Shown here one piece after another: positions 45,622 through 55,815 of a stretch of DNA of 64,000 nt. Made by a program: the position numbers and the translations under genes. The DNA comes from Microbacterium sp. ABRD28 (GTDB lineage Bacteria > Actinomycetota > Actinomycetes > Actinomycetales > Microbacteriaceae). The stretch spans positions 1,984,001-2,048,000 of the forward strand of contig NZ_CP031015.1 in NCBI RefSeq assembly GCF_003850245.1. The letters are read 5' to 3'. The notes under the pieces are model-generated. The model was not told the DNA's origin and did no database searches. It worked only from the letters and a program-made list of their open reading frames with translations. Numbering within the stretch: the stretch's first letter is position 1; each line of letters opens with the position of its first letter.

Positions 45622-45652
45622 TGCCCGGGGTGGCTGTCGGCCACCCCGGGCA
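45622..45652 (+). terminator. Intrinsic terminator of rpoZ
   Basis: Perfect 13-bp stem: TGCCCGGGGTGGC (45622-45634) with GCCACCCCGGGCA (45640-45652), loop TGTCG. TACTTG follows. The last bases also belong to the metK -10. Confidence 0.75.
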
Positions 45653-45663
45653 TACTTGTGCCC
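45651..45663 (+). promoter_or_regulatory. metK promoter
   Basis: CATACT (45651-45656) is a -10-like hexamer sharing bases with the rpoZ terminator. A start near 45663 leaves a 25-base leader with CTGGAGC before ATG 45688. No SAM riboswitch fits in this space. Confidence 0.4.
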
Positions 45664-45687
45664 GTCCCCGCGAGATCTGGAGCATCG

Positions 45688-46881
<1,194 letters not shown>

Positions 46882-46912
46882 GTCCGTCTGGTCCGAGAGG
46901 GCCTCGGCGCCC

Positions 46913-48898
46913 ATGAGCGGGGCGCGGGTGGCGCGGGTCCTCATCGACTCTCCGCTGCCGCAGTTGGACCGGCTGTTCGACTACGCCGTGCCCGAGGCGT
47001 TCGCGGGGGAGGTGGCACCGGGCGTCCGTGTGAAGGTGCCGCTGCGCAGCGCCGGACGGGTCGTGGACGCCTATGTCGTGGAGGTCGATGACGAACCGGA
47101 TGTCGCCGAGCGGCCGCTCTCCGACATCGACGCCGTCGTCTCGCCGGTACCGGTCCTTCCGGCGGCGCTCTACCGGCTGGCCCGTCGAGCGGCCGACCGG
47201 GCCGCCGGGTCGGCCCCCGACATCCTGCGCCTGGTGATCCCCAAGCGCATGGTGCGCGCCGAGAAGGTGTGGCTTGCGAGCGAGAGGGCGGTCGCTCCGG
47301 AGGTCTCGCCGGACGCCGAGAGCAGGGCTCGAGCGACGCTCGACCGATTCCCCGGGCTCGCGGCGGCGCTCCGCGACGGCGAGCGTCTCGCCGTCGACGC
47401 CCCGCCGCACCAGGTCCCCACCCCGTCGGGAGACGTGGGCGGGTGGGCGGACCTCCTGGCGGCCGCGGCGGTCGACACCCTCGCGGCGGGCAGGAGCGCC
47501 GTCGTGGTCGTCCCCGACCATCGCGACCAGGCGCAGATCGAGCGCGCCCTGGCCTCGCGAGTGGACGCTGCGGCCGTCGTCCGCGACGACGCGCGCCAGC
47601 CGGGCCCTGCCCGGTACGCCGGCTTCCTTCGGATGCTCTCCGACGCCCCGTGCATCGTCGTCGGCAACCGGTCCGCCGTCTACGCCCCGGTGCACCGGAT
47701 CGGCCTCGTGGCAGTCTGGGATGACGGAGACCCGCTCCTGGCAGAACCGCTGTCGCCCGGCGTGCACGCGCGCGATGCCGCCCTCATCCGTCAGGAGATC
47801 GACGGCTGCGCCCTCCTCTTCGCCGGCCACAGCCGCACCACCGACGTGGAGCGGCTCGTGCAACTCGGCTTCGTCCGCGACATCCCCGCATCGCGTCGCC
47901 GTTCGCCCCGGATCGTGCTGAGCGCCACGCAGGAGGGAGAGCGCCGCGGGGTGCGCATCCCGTCGAGTGCGTTCCGGGCCGCTTCGGACGCCCTCGCCCA
48001 CGGGCCGGTCCTCGTCCAGGTCGCGCGGCCCGGATACGCCCCCGTGCTGGTGTGCGCCGAGTGCCGCCGGCCCGCCCGGTGTCGGCACTGCGAGGGGCCG
48101 CTTCACGCGCGGAGTGTGGGTGCCGTGCCCGAGTGCTCCTGGTGTGCGCGCCAGGCGCGAGCCTGGACCTGCGTGCACTGCGGCTCCGAGAAGGTGCGTC
48201 TGGCCTCATCGGGAAGTGAGCGCACCGCTGAGGAGCTCGGCCGCGCCTTCCCCGGGATACGCGTCGTCATCTCCGACGGCCGCCACGTGGTGGAGGAGGT
48301 CGCTGCGGCTCCCGCACTCGTGATCGCCACCCGGGGCGCCGAACCCCCCGCGGAGGGCGGCTATCGTGCCGTGGTGCTTCTGGACGGGGAGCGGATGCTG
48401 CTCTCCGACGACCTGCGGATCGGCGAGGCGGCGCTCCGGTGGTGGTCGAACGCCGCCGCCCTCGCCGCTCCGGATGCCCCGGTGCATCTGGTCGGCGTGA
48501 CCGGCGCCGTCGCCCGAGCCCTGGCGACCTGGTCGCAGGCGGCCTACGCCCGCTCCGAGCTCGCCGCGCGGGCGCCGCTTCGGATGCCGCCGGCGGTTCG
48601 GGTGGCCGCGGTCGACGGCGATGCGCAGAGCGTCGAGGCGGCGGTGACGGCGCTCCGCCAGGCCGTCCCCGCACTGGACGATGAGAGCGTCCTGGGCCCC
48701 GCCCCCCGCGGCGAGGGCGGGATGCGGGCCCTGGTGCGGTTCGACTACCGCGTCGGTGCCGACGTCTCCGAGTCCCTCCGCTCCTCCGTCGTCGCGGCCG
48801 CCCTCCGCACCCGTCGCGCCCGTGGTCGCGCCCCGGCATCCGGCGGTGCGCCGCCTACACTCAGAGTGCGGGTGGACCTGCCCGACCTCGATCTGTGA
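46913..48898 (+). CDS. priA: Primosomal protein PriA, helicase-deficient actinobacterial type
   Basis: PriA recognises stalled forks and reloads the replisome. The 661-residue protein starts ARVLIDSPLPQLDRLFDYAVP (3'BD domain). The central part keeps the helicase-like layout but has no Walker A (the stretch AVVVVPDHRDQ stands where GxTGSGKT would be) and no DEAH box. The zinc region is intact with four CxxC-type pairs: CAEC, CRHC, CSWC, CVHC. Actinobacterial PriA proteins share this loss. ATG 46913 gives the standard N-terminus. fmt overlaps or closely follows the stop. Confidence 0.9.
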   Translation: MSGARVARVLIDSPLPQLDRLFDYAVPEAFAGEVAPGVRVKVPLRSAGRVVDAYVVEVDDEPDVAERPLSDIDAVVSPVPVLPAALYRLARRAADRAAGSAPDILRLVIPKRMVRAEKVWLASERAVAPEVSPDAESRARATLDRFPGLAAALRDGERLAVDAPPHQVPTPSGDVGGWADLLAAAAVDTLAAGRSAVVVVPDHRDQAQIERALASRVDAAAVVRDDARQPGPARYAGFLRMLSDAPCIVVGNRSAVYAPVHRIGLVAVWDDGDPLLAEPLSPGVHARDAALIRQEIDGCALLFAGHSRTTDVERLVQLGFVRDIPASRRRSPRIVLSATQEGERRGVRIPSSAFRAASDALAHGPVLVQVARPGYAPVLVCAECRRPARCRHCEGPLHARSVGAVPECSWCARQARAWTCVHCGSEKVRLASSGSERTAEELGRAFPGIRVVISDGRHVVEEVAAAPALVIATRGAEPPAEGGYRAVVLLDGERMLLSDDLRIGEAALRWWSNAAALAAPDAPVHLVGVTGAVARALATWSQAAYARSELAARAPLRMPPAVRVAAVDGDAQSVEAAVTALRQAVPALDDESVLGPAPRGEGGMRALVRFDYRVGADVSESLRSSVVAAALRTRRARGRAPASGGAPPTLRVRVDLPDLDL

Positions 48899-48906
48899 GA
48901 GCCCCT

Positions 48907-49830
48907 ATGCGTCTCGTCTTCGCCGGAACCCCCGCACCGGCCGTGCCGTCGTTGCGCGCCCTTCACGCGTCATCCCACGACATCGTGACCGTCGTGACGC
49001 GCGATGATGCGCCCGTGGGGCGCAAGCGCGTACTGACCCCGTCGCCGGTCGCCTCCGTCGCCGACGAACTCGGTCTGCCGCTTCTGAAGACCCGTCGATT
49101 GGATGACGCGGCGACGACCGCGATCGAACGCGCCCACCCCGACCTCGGGGTCATCGTGGCCTACGGCGGCCTCGTGCGCGAGCCGCTGCTGTCGACGCCT
49201 CGTCACGGCTGGATCAACCTCCATTTCTCGCAGCTGCCGCGGTGGCGGGGTGCCGCGCCGGTGCAGCACGGGCTGATCGCCGGCGACGCCGAGATCGCCG
49301 CCAGCGTCTTCCGGCTCGTGGCCGAGCTCGATGCCGGCGATGTCTTCGACGAGGTGGTGCTCCCCACACCCGACGGTGCCACGGCAGGGGAGGTGCTGGA
49401 ACTCCTCGCCGACCGGGGCGCGACTGTTCTGCGTGCGGTCGTCGATGCGATCGCCGACGGCTCGGCGACGGCGCGGCCCCAGCAGGGCGCACCGACGTTC
49501 GCGCCCAAGCTCGGCGACGCCGACGGTCGCCTCGACTGGAACGGCACGCGCGACGAGGTGCTCCACCGGTTCCGCGGGGTGACGCCCGAGCCGGGCGCCC
49601 ATACAACCCTCGACGGCGCTCGGGTGAAGGTGCTGCGTGCCCGGGCGGCCGCTCCCGACGCGCCCCGGCTGTCACCGGGGCGTCTGACGGCACACGGTCG
49701 CGCAGTCATCGTGGGGACCGCCACCGAGCCCGTCGTGCTCGAGACCGTCCAGCCTGCCGGGCGCGGGCCGATGGTCGCCGGTGACTGGTTCCGCGGACTC
49801 AGGCAGAGCGAGCCGGTGCTGGGATCATGA
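48907..49830 (+). CDS. fmt: Methionyl-tRNA formyltransferase
   Basis: Formylates initiator Met-tRNA. From ATG 48907 it is 307 residues with MRLVFAGTPAPAVPSL. The formyl-folate motif is INLHFSQLPRWRGAAPVQHG, containing the Asn-His pair, with the distal Asp in ELDAGDV. A C-terminal OB domain follows. The frame also opens at GTG 48895 (GTGA over the priA stop). ATG 48907 with GTGAGAG upstream gives the usual start. No peptide deformylase gene is adjacent. rsmB overlaps its stop. Confidence 0.94.
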   Translation: MRLVFAGTPAPAVPSLRALHASSHDIVTVVTRDDAPVGRKRVLTPSPVASVADELGLPLLKTRRLDDAATTAIERAHPDLGVIVAYGGLVREPLLSTPRHGWINLHFSQLPRWRGAAPVQHGLIAGDAEIAASVFRLVAELDAGDVFDEVVLPTPDGATAGEVLELLADRGATVLRAVVDAIADGSATARPQQGAPTFAPKLGDADGRLDWNGTRDEVLHRFRGVTPEPGAHTTLDGARVKVLRARAAAPDAPRLSPGRLTAHGRAVIVGTATEPVVLETVQPAGRGPMVAGDWFRGLRQSEPVLGS

Positions 49831-51191
49831 GCGCCCTGAATCCCGCACGACTCGTGGCCTTCGAGACGATCCGCTCCGTGCACGACTCCGATGCCTACGC
49901 CAATCTGCTCCTTCCCACCGCGATCCGCCGCGCCGGGCTCGACGCCGCCGACGCAGGGCTCGCGACCGAGCTCACCTACGGAACGCTCCGACGGGAGAAC
50001 ACCTACGACGCGGTCATCGCCGTCGCCGCCGCCCGCGCGGTCGACCTCATCGATCCGCCCGTGCTCGATGCCATCCGTCTCGGCGTCCACCAGTTGCTCT
50101 CGACCCGTGTCGCGTCGCACGCGGCCGTCAACGAGTCGGTCGAGCTCGCCCGCCGCGCTGCGGGACGAAGCGCCGGGGGCTTCGCCAACGCGGTGCTCCG
50201 GCGGGTCTCACGCGACACACCGGGCGATTGGATGACCCGGATCGGCGAGACGGCGCGCTCCGACGACGAGCGACGGGGCCTGCTCACCTCCCACCCCGTC
50301 TGGGTCGTGCGCGCCTTCCGCCGGGCGCTGGCAGCCGAAGGACGCGCCGATGAGCTCGATGAGCTCCTTCACGCCGACAACGTCTCACCGCGGGTGACCT
50401 TCGCCGCCCTCCCGGGGCTCGCCGAGGTGCCGCAGGGCGCGCGGCGCACCGACTTCTCGCCCGTCGGGTTCCGCTCGCCCGGCGGCGACCCCGAAGCCCA
50501 GGTGACCGCGTCGGGCGGTCGCATCCGCGTGCAGGACGAGGGATCGCAGATCGCCGCCCTCGCTCTCACCCGGGCCCGTCCCGCGCGGGCGGGGGAGCGG
50601 TGGCTCGACCTGTGCGCGGGTCCGGGTGGGAAGACGGCGATCCTCGCGGCCGAGGCTCTCGCGGCAGGCGCACAGCTCGAGGCCAACGAGGTCAATCCCG
50701 CCCGTGCGGGACTGGTGCGGCAATCCGTCGCCGGGGTGCCGCTGGATGTCCCGGTCAGCGAGGAGGACGGTCGCACCCGGGCACGCGCCGGCGGGTACGA
50801 CCGCATCCTCGTCGATGCTCCCTGCACGGGGCTCGGTGCGCTGCGCCGGCGGCCGGAGGCCCGCTGGCGCAAATCACCGTCTGACGTCGCCGACCTCGTC
50901 GATCTGCAGCGCGGGCTCCTCGATGCGGCCATCGACGGGCTGACGCCCGGGGGCCTGGTGGCCTATGTCACCTGCTCGCCGCACCTCGCCGAGACCGCGG
51001 GCGTCGTTGCGGACATCGTCCGAGCCCGCGGCGACGACGTCGAGGAGCTCGATGCCCGCGCCGTCATCACCGCGTTCAGCGCGAGCGACCCCGACCTCCT
51101 GCCCCAGGCCGACGGATCGGGCCGCGCGCAGCTGTGGCCGCACCGGCACAACACCGACGCGATGTCGATCTCGCTGCTTCGGCGGCGCTGA
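49827..51191 (+). CDS. rsmB: 16S rRNA m5C methyltransferase RsmB (Sun/Fmu)
   Basis: Methylates a cytosine (C967 in E. coli) of 16S rRNA. The 454-residue protein has an N-terminal NusB-like RNA-binding domain (ARLVAFETIRSVHDSDAYANLLLP, then NAVLRRVSR). The SAM domain has WLDLCAGPGGKTA. The paired catalytic cysteines are in DAPCTGLG and YVTCSPH. ATG 49827 overlaps the fmt stop (ATGA). It is followed by 46 bases and the rpe promoter. Confidence 0.94.
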   Translation: MSALNPARLVAFETIRSVHDSDAYANLLLPTAIRRAGLDAADAGLATELTYGTLRRENTYDAVIAVAAARAVDLIDPPVLDAIRLGVHQLLSTRVASHAAVNESVELARRAAGRSAGGFANAVLRRVSRDTPGDWMTRIGETARSDDERRGLLTSHPVWVVRAFRRALAAEGRADELDELLHADNVSPRVTFAALPGLAEVPQGARRTDFSPVGFRSPGGDPEAQVTASGGRIRVQDEGSQIAALALTRARPARAGERWLDLCAGPGGKTAILAAEALAAGAQLEANEVNPARAGLVRQSVAGVPLDVPVSEEDGRTRARAGGYDRILVDAPCTGLGALRRRPEARWRKSPSDVADLVDLQRGLLDAAIDGLTPGGLVAYVTCSPHLAETAGVVADIVRARGDDVEELDARAVITAFSASDPDLLPQADGSGRAQLWPHRHNTDAMSISLLRRR

Positions 51192-51225
51192 CGATCGCAC
51201 AGCGGGCACCGCCGCGGTGTGCCGA

Positions 51226-51238
51226 CATAATGGTCCGG
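51226..51238 (+). promoter_or_regulatory. rpe -10 with leaderless start
   Basis: CATAAT (51226-51231) ends 7 bases before GTG 51238, the same geometry as other leaderless starts here. No Shine-Dalgarno is visible. Confidence 0.5.
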
Positions 51239-51936
51239 TGCACGCCGACCACGACTCCGCCGCAGCGGTCAGGATCAATCCCAGCATCCTGGCCGCGGAC
51301 TTCGTCCACATGGCCGACGATCTCGCCCGCATCGCCGCCGCGGATTTCGTGCATGTGGACGTCATGGACAATCACTTCGTCCCGAATCTGACCTTCGGTC
51401 CGCAGATGGTCCAGCGCATCCAGGACACCAGCCCCGTCCCGCTCGATGTCCACCTCATGATCGACGACCCCGAGCGGTGGGCGCCGGGGTACGCCGAGAT
51501 CGGCGCCGCCTCGGTGACCTTCCACCTCGAGGCGGCGAGCGAACCTGTGGCCGTCGCACGGCGTCTGCGCGCGATCGGCGCCCGGGCCGGGGTCGCCGTC
51601 AAGCCCGCGACCCCGGTCGAGTCGCTCTACGACGTGCTCGACGAGTTCGACCAGATTCTCGTGATGACCGTCGAACCGGGATTCGGCGGGCAGTCCTTCC
51701 TGCCCGAGACGATGCCCAAGCTCAGCGCCCTCGCGGCCGAGGCCAGACGACGCGGGTCGGAGGTGTGGCTGCAGGTCGACGGCGGCATCGGCGAATCCAC
51801 CATCGCGCAGGCCGCCGAGGCCGGTGCCGACACCTTCGTCGCGGGGTCGGCGGTCTTCGGCTCCGACAACCCCGAGCGGGCGATCATCGCGCTGCGTGAT
51901 CAGGCACGCCATCACCACCGTCATTCCCGCCGCTGA
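51238..51936 (+). CDS. rpe: Ribulose-phosphate 3-epimerase
   Basis: Interconverts ribulose 5-phosphate and xylulose 5-phosphate in the pentose phosphate pathway. The 232-residue TIM barrel has INPSILAADFVHM, the metal ligand Asp in FVHVDVMDNHFVPN, HLMIDDP, and VMTVEPGFGGQSF. The C-terminal phosphate site has QVDGGIGEST. The tail ends in a His/Arg-rich HHHRHSRR. GTG 51238 coincides with the predicted transcription start. It precedes the membrane gene and hisE, as in related genomes. Confidence 0.94.
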   Translation: MHADHDSAAAVRINPSILAADFVHMADDLARIAAADFVHVDVMDNHFVPNLTFGPQMVQRIQDTSPVPLDVHLMIDDPERWAPGYAEIGAASVTFHLEAASEPVAVARRLRAIGARAGVAVKPATPVESLYDVLDEFDQILVMTVEPGFGGQSFLPETMPKLSALAAEARRRGSEVWLQVDGGIGESTIAQAAEAGADTFVAGSAVFGSDNPERAIIALRDQARHHHRHSRR

Positions 51937-51949
51937 TCGGAGAACGCCC

Positions 51950-52543
51950 ATGACCGACCGCTCCGAGGACCGGCCCGCAGCTCCCGGGCCGGATCCCGCC
52001 GACGGTGGCACCGAGGCGGCGACACCCTCGAGCACCGAGGCGCTCCGCGTGGCAGGGGTCCGCGGAGCGAGGTGGCTGCTGTCGGCCTACAGCGGTGAGC
52101 ACGGCATCTACGGCGTGGTGCTCGTCACCGCCCTCATCGGCGCCGAGATCGAGGCGCCCACCGACCTCGACGTCATCTGGTTCGTCGCCGGAACCGTCGG
52201 GGTCTTCTGGCTGGCGCACATCTACGCCGCCGTCGTCGCCAGCCGGGCCCGCAGGCCCGTGCCCCCGCTCCGCGAGGGCATCCGCGACGGTGTGCGCCAC
52301 TCCGGCGGGATGGCACTGGCGATGCTCATCCCGGTCTTCCTCCTCGCCACCGGGACCTGGGGTGTGCTGGACGAGTGGACGGCCTACTTCCTCGCGCTCG
52401 GCAGCGGTGTGGTCATCCTGGGGCTGATCGGCTACCTCAACGCCCGGCGCAACGGTGCGACGTGGCCGTGGCGGATGCTCGGCGTCCTCGCGACGACGCT
52501 GCTGGGGCTGCTCGTCATCGGCCTCAGCATCCTCGTCCACTGA
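51950..52543 (+). CDS. Multi-pass membrane protein, unknown function
   Basis: A 197-residue protein with a 40-residue hydrophilic, Pro/Asp/Glu-rich N-terminus and about five predicted membrane helices (for example [78 protein letters not shown]). I do not recognise the family. ATG 51950 follows CGGAGAA and lies 13 bases after rpe, so it likely shares its transcript. hisE begins 46 bases on with its own promoter. Confidence 0.75.
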   Translation: MTDRSEDRPAAPGPDPADGGTEAATPSSTEALRVAGVRGARWLLSAYSGEHGIYGVVLVTALIGAEIEAPTDLDVIWFVAGTVGVFWLAHIYAAVVASRARRPVPPLREGIRDGVRHSGGMALAMLIPVFLLATGTWGVLDEWTAYFLALGSGVVILGLIGYLNARRNGATWPWRMLGVLATTLLGLLVIGLSILVH

Positions 52544-52577
52544 CACCCCGCCGCGCCGGTCGGGTCCGCCCGTTCGC

Positions 52578-52590
52578 TACCCTGGCATGG
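52578..52590 (+). promoter_or_regulatory. hisE -10 with leaderless start
   Basis: TACCCT (52578-52583) is 12 bases before GTG 52590, three bases past ATG 52587. This would make GTG the true start of a leaderless his transcript. Confidence 0.5.
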
Positions 52591-52853
52591 TGAAGACTTT
52601 CGACGCGCTGTTCGCCGAGCTCACGGCGAAGGCCGTCGAGCGTCCCGCCGGATCGGGGACCGTCGCCGAGCTGGATGCCGGCGTCCACGCCATCGGCAAG
52701 AAGATCGTCGAAGAGGCCGCCGAGGTGTGGATGGCCGCCGAGTACGAATCCGATGAGCGCACCGCCGAGGAGATCTCACAGCTGCTGTACCACCTGCAGG
52801 TGATGCTCGTCGCGAAGGGACTCACGCTCGAGGACGTGTACCGACATCTCTGA
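52590..52853 (+). CDS. hisE: Phosphoribosyl-ATP pyrophosphohydrolase
   Basis: Hydrolyses PR-ATP to PR-AMP, the second histidine step. The 87-residue protein has the MazG-like fold: [19 protein letters not shown] with the Glu metal residues, and [14 protein letters not shown]. In this organism HisE and HisI are separate proteins. Two start codons stand side by side, ATG 52587 and GTG 52590. I chose the GTG because it sits exactly at the predicted transcription start. The difference is one residue. Confidence 0.92.
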   Translation: MKTFDALFAELTAKAVERPAGSGTVAELDAGVHAIGKKIVEEAAEVWMAAEYESDERTAEEISQLLYHLQVMLVAKGLTLEDVYRHL

Positions 52854-52894
52854 GCGGTCCTCCCGTCCGTCCTCTCTCCCGAAAGCCATCCCAC

Positions 52895-53737
52895 ATGCTC
52901 AGAATCGCCGTGCCCAACAAGGGCTCCCTCGCCGACACCGCCTCGGCGATGCTCCAGGAGGCCGGGTACACCGGCCGACGTGATCCGAAGGATCTGCACG
53001 TCATCGACCCTGAGAACGAGGTCGAATTCTTCTACCTGCGTCCGAAGGACATCGCCACCTACGTCGGTTCCGGCGCGCTGGATGTCGGCATCACCGGTCG
53101 CGACCTGCTGCTGGATGCCCGCATGCCGGGCGCCCGCGAGATCGAAGCGCTCGGCTTCGGCGACTCGACCTTCCGCTTCGCCGGGCCCCCCGGCCGCTTC
53201 ACCGATGTCGACGACCTCGAGGGTGTGCGGGTGGCGACCGCCTACCCCGGGCTCGTCGACGGCTTCCTCGACGAGCGCGGGGTCGCCGTCGATCTCGTTC
53301 CGCTGGACGGCGCGGTCGAGTCGGCCGTGCGCCTCGGGGTGGCCGACGCGGTGGCCGATGTGGTCTCGACGGGGACGACGCTGCGTCAGGCCGGGCTGGA
53401 GATCTTCGGACCGGCGATCCTGCAGTCCGAGGCGGTGCTCATCGGGGCGCCGGTCGAGGCGGAGGGGACCGAGACCCTGCTGAGGCGCTTGCGCGGAGTC
53501 ATGGTCGCTCGCCGATACGTGCTCATCGACTACGACCTGCCCGCCCGGCTCATCGACGAAGCCGTCGCGGTGGCACCCGGCATCGAGTCGCCGACCATCT
53601 CGCCGCTGCGCGATCCGGAGTGGGTCGCGGTGCGCGTGATGAGCCCGCGCAAGGGTGTGAACCAGGTGATGGACGCCCTGTACGCCATCGGTGCGCGGGC
53701 GATCCTCGTGACCGAGATCCACGCGGCGAGGCTCTGA
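52895..53737 (+). CDS. hisG: ATP phosphoribosyltransferase (long form)
   Basis: Joins ATP and PRPP, the first and feedback-controlled step of histidine synthesis. The 280-residue protein is the long, HisZ-independent form. The catalytic domain has [10 protein letters not shown] and [10 protein letters not shown], and the PRPP loop is [15 protein letters not shown]. The C-terminal ACT-like allosteric domain ([18 protein letters not shown] to VTEIHAA) binds histidine in the family. It starts 41 bases after hisE. hisF follows after 1 base. Confidence 0.95.
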   Translation: MLRIAVPNKGSLADTASAMLQEAGYTGRRDPKDLHVIDPENEVEFFYLRPKDIATYVGSGALDVGITGRDLLLDARMPGAREIEALGFGDSTFRFAGPPGRFTDVDDLEGVRVATAYPGLVDGFLDERGVAVDLVPLDGAVESAVRLGVADAVADVVSTGTTLRQAGLEIFGPAILQSEAVLIGAPVEAEGTETLLRRLRGVMVARRYVLIDYDLPARLIDEAVAVAPGIESPTISPLRDPEWVAVRVMSPRKGVNQVMDALYAIGARAILVTEIHAARL

Positions 53738-53738
53738 G

Positions 53739-54533
53739 ATGACCCTGGCCACCCGCGTCATCCCCTGTCTCGACGTCGCCGGCGGCCGCGTCGTGAAGGG
53801 CGTGAACTTCGTCGATCTGCGTGACATGGGCGACCCGGTCGAGCTCGCCAAGGCCTACTTCGACCAGGGCGCCGACGAAGTCACCTTCCTCGACGTGACC
53901 GCGACCGTCGACGAGCGTGCCACGACCTACGATGTCGTCCAGCGCACGGCGGAGCAGGTCTTCATCCCCCTGACGGTCGGCGGCGGAGTGCGATCGACCG
54001 ACGACGTCGCACGACTGCTGTCGGTGGGAGCCGACAAGATCGGCGTGAACTCCGCCGCGATCGCGCGTCCCGATCTGCTCGACGAGATCGCCGACCGCTT
54101 CGGCGCGCAGGTGCTGGTGCTCTCGCTCGATGTCAAGCGGGTCTCACCCGATCGGCGTGCCGGCTCGGCGTCGGGCTTCGTGGTGACCACGCACGGCGGG
54201 CGCACCGAGACCGACCTGGATGCACTCGTCTGGGCCCGAGAGGCTGTGGAGCGGGGAGCGGGCGAGCTGCTGGTCAACTCGATCGACGCCGACGGAACCA
54301 AACAGGGTTTCGACCTGGAGCTGATCGCGGCGATGCGCGAGGTGGCTCGCGTTCCCGTCATCGCCTCCGGTGGCGCGGGCGCCCTCGAGCACTTCGCTCC
54401 GGCCATCACGGCCGGAGCCGACGCGGTGCTGGCCGCCTCGGTGTTCCACACCGGTCAGCTGCGGGTCGGCGAGGTCAAAGAGGCGATGGCGCGCCACGGC
54501 ATTCCGGTCCGGCGAACGGAGAGGGATCGATGA
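53739..54533 (+). CDS. hisF: Imidazole glycerol phosphate synthase subunit HisF
   Basis: Cyclase subunit that uses ammonia from HisH to form IGP and AICAR. The 264-residue TIM barrel has the catalytic Asp pair: [16 protein letters not shown] near the start and [11 protein letters not shown] later. It also has the phosphate sites TVGGGVRS and [11 protein letters not shown]. It is slightly longer than most at the C-terminus. The partner hisH and hisA/priA are not in the window. It overlaps hisI by 4 bases. Confidence 0.95.
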   Translation: MTLATRVIPCLDVAGGRVVKGVNFVDLRDMGDPVELAKAYFDQGADEVTFLDVTATVDERATTYDVVQRTAEQVFIPLTVGGGVRSTDDVARLLSVGADKIGVNSAAIARPDLLDEIADRFGAQVLVLSLDVKRVSPDRRAGSASGFVVTTHGGRTETDLDALVWAREAVERGAGELLVNSIDADGTKQGFDLELIAAMREVARVPVIASGGAGALEHFAPAITAGADAVLAASVFHTGQLRVGEVKEAMARHGIPVRRTERDR

Positions 54534-54919
54534 CCGAGGCCGAGCTTTCCGGAGACGTCGAGGACCGCATCGCTCGCGTCCGCTTCACCGATGACGGCCT
54601 CGTCGCGGCGATCGTCCAGCAGTGGGACACCCGCGAGGTGCTCATGCTCGGATGGATGGATGCCGAGGCGCTGCGTCGCACGCTGACCGAAGGTCGGGTC
54701 ACGTTCTGGTCGCGATCGCGACAGGAGTACTGGCGCAAAGGCGACACCTCCGGCCACGCGCAGTTCGTCCGCGGCGCGCGACTGGACTGCGACGGCGACG
54801 CGATCCTCGTCGAGGTCGATCAGATCGGCGTCGCCTGTCACACCGGCACCCGAACGTGTTTCGACGCCGACGATCTGGACCCGGCGGTCGGCACCGCGCC
54901 CGTCGGCGATCCGTCGTGA
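54530..54919 (+). CDS. hisI: Phosphoribosyl-AMP cyclohydrolase
   Basis: Opens the adenine ring of PR-AMP, the third histidine step, with zinc. The 129-residue protein has [14 protein letters not shown], the family motif [19 protein letters not shown], the metal-binding Asp run [16 protein letters not shown] and CHTGTRTCF with the zinc cysteines. The stop overlaps the start of the Trp-associated membrane protein (GTGA). Most actinobacteria have trpE directly after it. Confidence 0.95.
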   Translation: MTEAELSGDVEDRIARVRFTDDGLVAAIVQQWDTREVLMLGWMDAEALRRTLTEGRVTFWSRSRQEYWRKGDTSGHAQFVRGARLDCDGDAILVEVDQIGVACHTGTRTCFDADDLDPAVGTAPVGDPS

Positions 54920-55539
54920 GTGCCTCCGGAGGGGTGCGCGGCGGTCCGTCCGTCCGTCCTCGTTCGCTGGCGGTGCTGCTGATCCTGGTGGCCGGTGCGA
55001 CCGGGGTGATCGCTTCGACCCAGACCTGGCTGACGGTGACCATCGAGGACGGGGCGCGCGACCTGCTCCCCGTCAGCGGCGCGGCAGCGCTTCCCGTGCT
55101 CGCGCCCCTCAGCCTGACCGCCCTGGCACTGGGCGCGGCCCTCGCCATCGCGGGCACCGTGCTGCGTTACATCTTCGGGGTCCTCACCGTCGTGATCGCC
55201 GCGACCCTCGGTGTCGTCACGGGTGTCGTCGCCCTCACGGCACCCGTTGCCTCCGTCGTCTCGGCGGTGACCGAGGCGACGGGGATCGCGGGCGTCGAGG
55301 CCGTGGGCGATCTCGTCACGGCCATCGCCACCACGCCGTGGCCGCTCATCACGCTCGCGGCATGCGCCGTTCTTCTCGGCGCCGGCGTGCTGATCCTCGC
55401 CACGGCGCACCGTTGGCCGGGCGCGGGGCGGAAGTACCGCACGACCGCGGAGGTCGTACCCGACGGCGCGGCCACGCGGCGCACCGAGGCGATCGACTCG
55501 TGGGATGAGCTGTCGCGCGGACAGGATCCGACGGTCTGA
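54916..55539 (+). CDS. Trp biosynthesis-associated membrane protein
   Basis: A 207-residue protein with four or so membrane helices ([74 protein letters not shown]) and a hydrophilic C-terminus. It matches the actinobacterial family found inside trp operons (Trp_oprn_chp). A role in tryptophan synthesis or transport is only implied by location. GTG 54916 overlaps the hisI stop. The usual upstream neighbour, trpE, is absent. Confidence 0.82.
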   Translation: MSASGGVRGGPSVRPRSLAVLLILVAGATGVIASTQTWLTVTIEDGARDLLPVSGAAALPVLAPLSLTALALGAALAIAGTVLRYIFGVLTVVIAATLGVVTGVVALTAPVASVVSAVTEATGIAGVEAVGDLVTAIATTPWPLITLAACAVLLGAGVLILATAHRWPGAGRKYRTTAEVVPDGAATRRTEAIDSWDELSRGQDPTV

Positions 55540-55543
55540 CCGA

Positions 55544-55578
55544 TAGACTGGCGGTGGTGTGTCCCGGCGTCCTGGAGG
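55544..55578 (+). promoter_or_regulatory. Promoter and ribosome binding site before the HGxxPAAW gene
   Basis: TAGACT (55544-55549) gives a start near 55556 and a 29-base leader. GGAGGA (55573-55578) precedes ATG 55585. The leader is too short for a trp leader peptide or attenuator. Confidence 0.5.
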
Positions 55579-55584
55579 ATATTC

Positions 55585-55815
55585 ATGAGCAACCACATCG
55601 GTGATCCCGGCCACGGCAATTCGCCGGCGGCATGGACGGCTGTCGTCATCATGCTCGTCGGCTTCACCGTCGGAACCGTCGCGTTCTTCTTCGACGTGCC
55701 GGTGGTGGTGTGGGCCTCGGCCGGTCTGGTCGTCGTGGGTCTGCTCGTGGGCTGGGGCATGTCGAGAGCCGGCTACGGCGTCGGCGGGGCCAAGACAACG
55801 GCGAAAGAGCATTGA
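55585..55815 (+). CDS. HGxxPAAW family small membrane protein (DUF6704)
   Basis: A 76-residue protein with the eponymous motif HGNSPAAWTA at residues 10-19 and two membrane helices (VVIMLVGFTVGTVAFFF and VVWASAGLVVVGLLVGW). This family sits between the Trp-associated membrane gene and trpC in actinobacteria. Its function is unknown. ATG 55585 has an excellent Shine-Dalgarno. trpC starts at TTG on its stop codon. Confidence 0.88.
   Translation: MSNHIGDPGHGNSPAAWTAVVIMLVGFTVGTVAFFFDVPVVVWASAGLVVVGLLVGWGMSRAGYGVGGAKTTAKEH

Noticed and set aside
45606..45687. SAM riboswitch before metK
   Set aside because: The gap is filled by the rpoZ terminator, and the predicted metK leader is only about 25 bases, too short for any SAM aptamer.
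54920..55584. trp attenuator or T-box leader in the trp segment
   Set aside because: The leader before the HGxxPAAW gene is 29 bases with no Trp-rich small frame; upstream is coding sequence.
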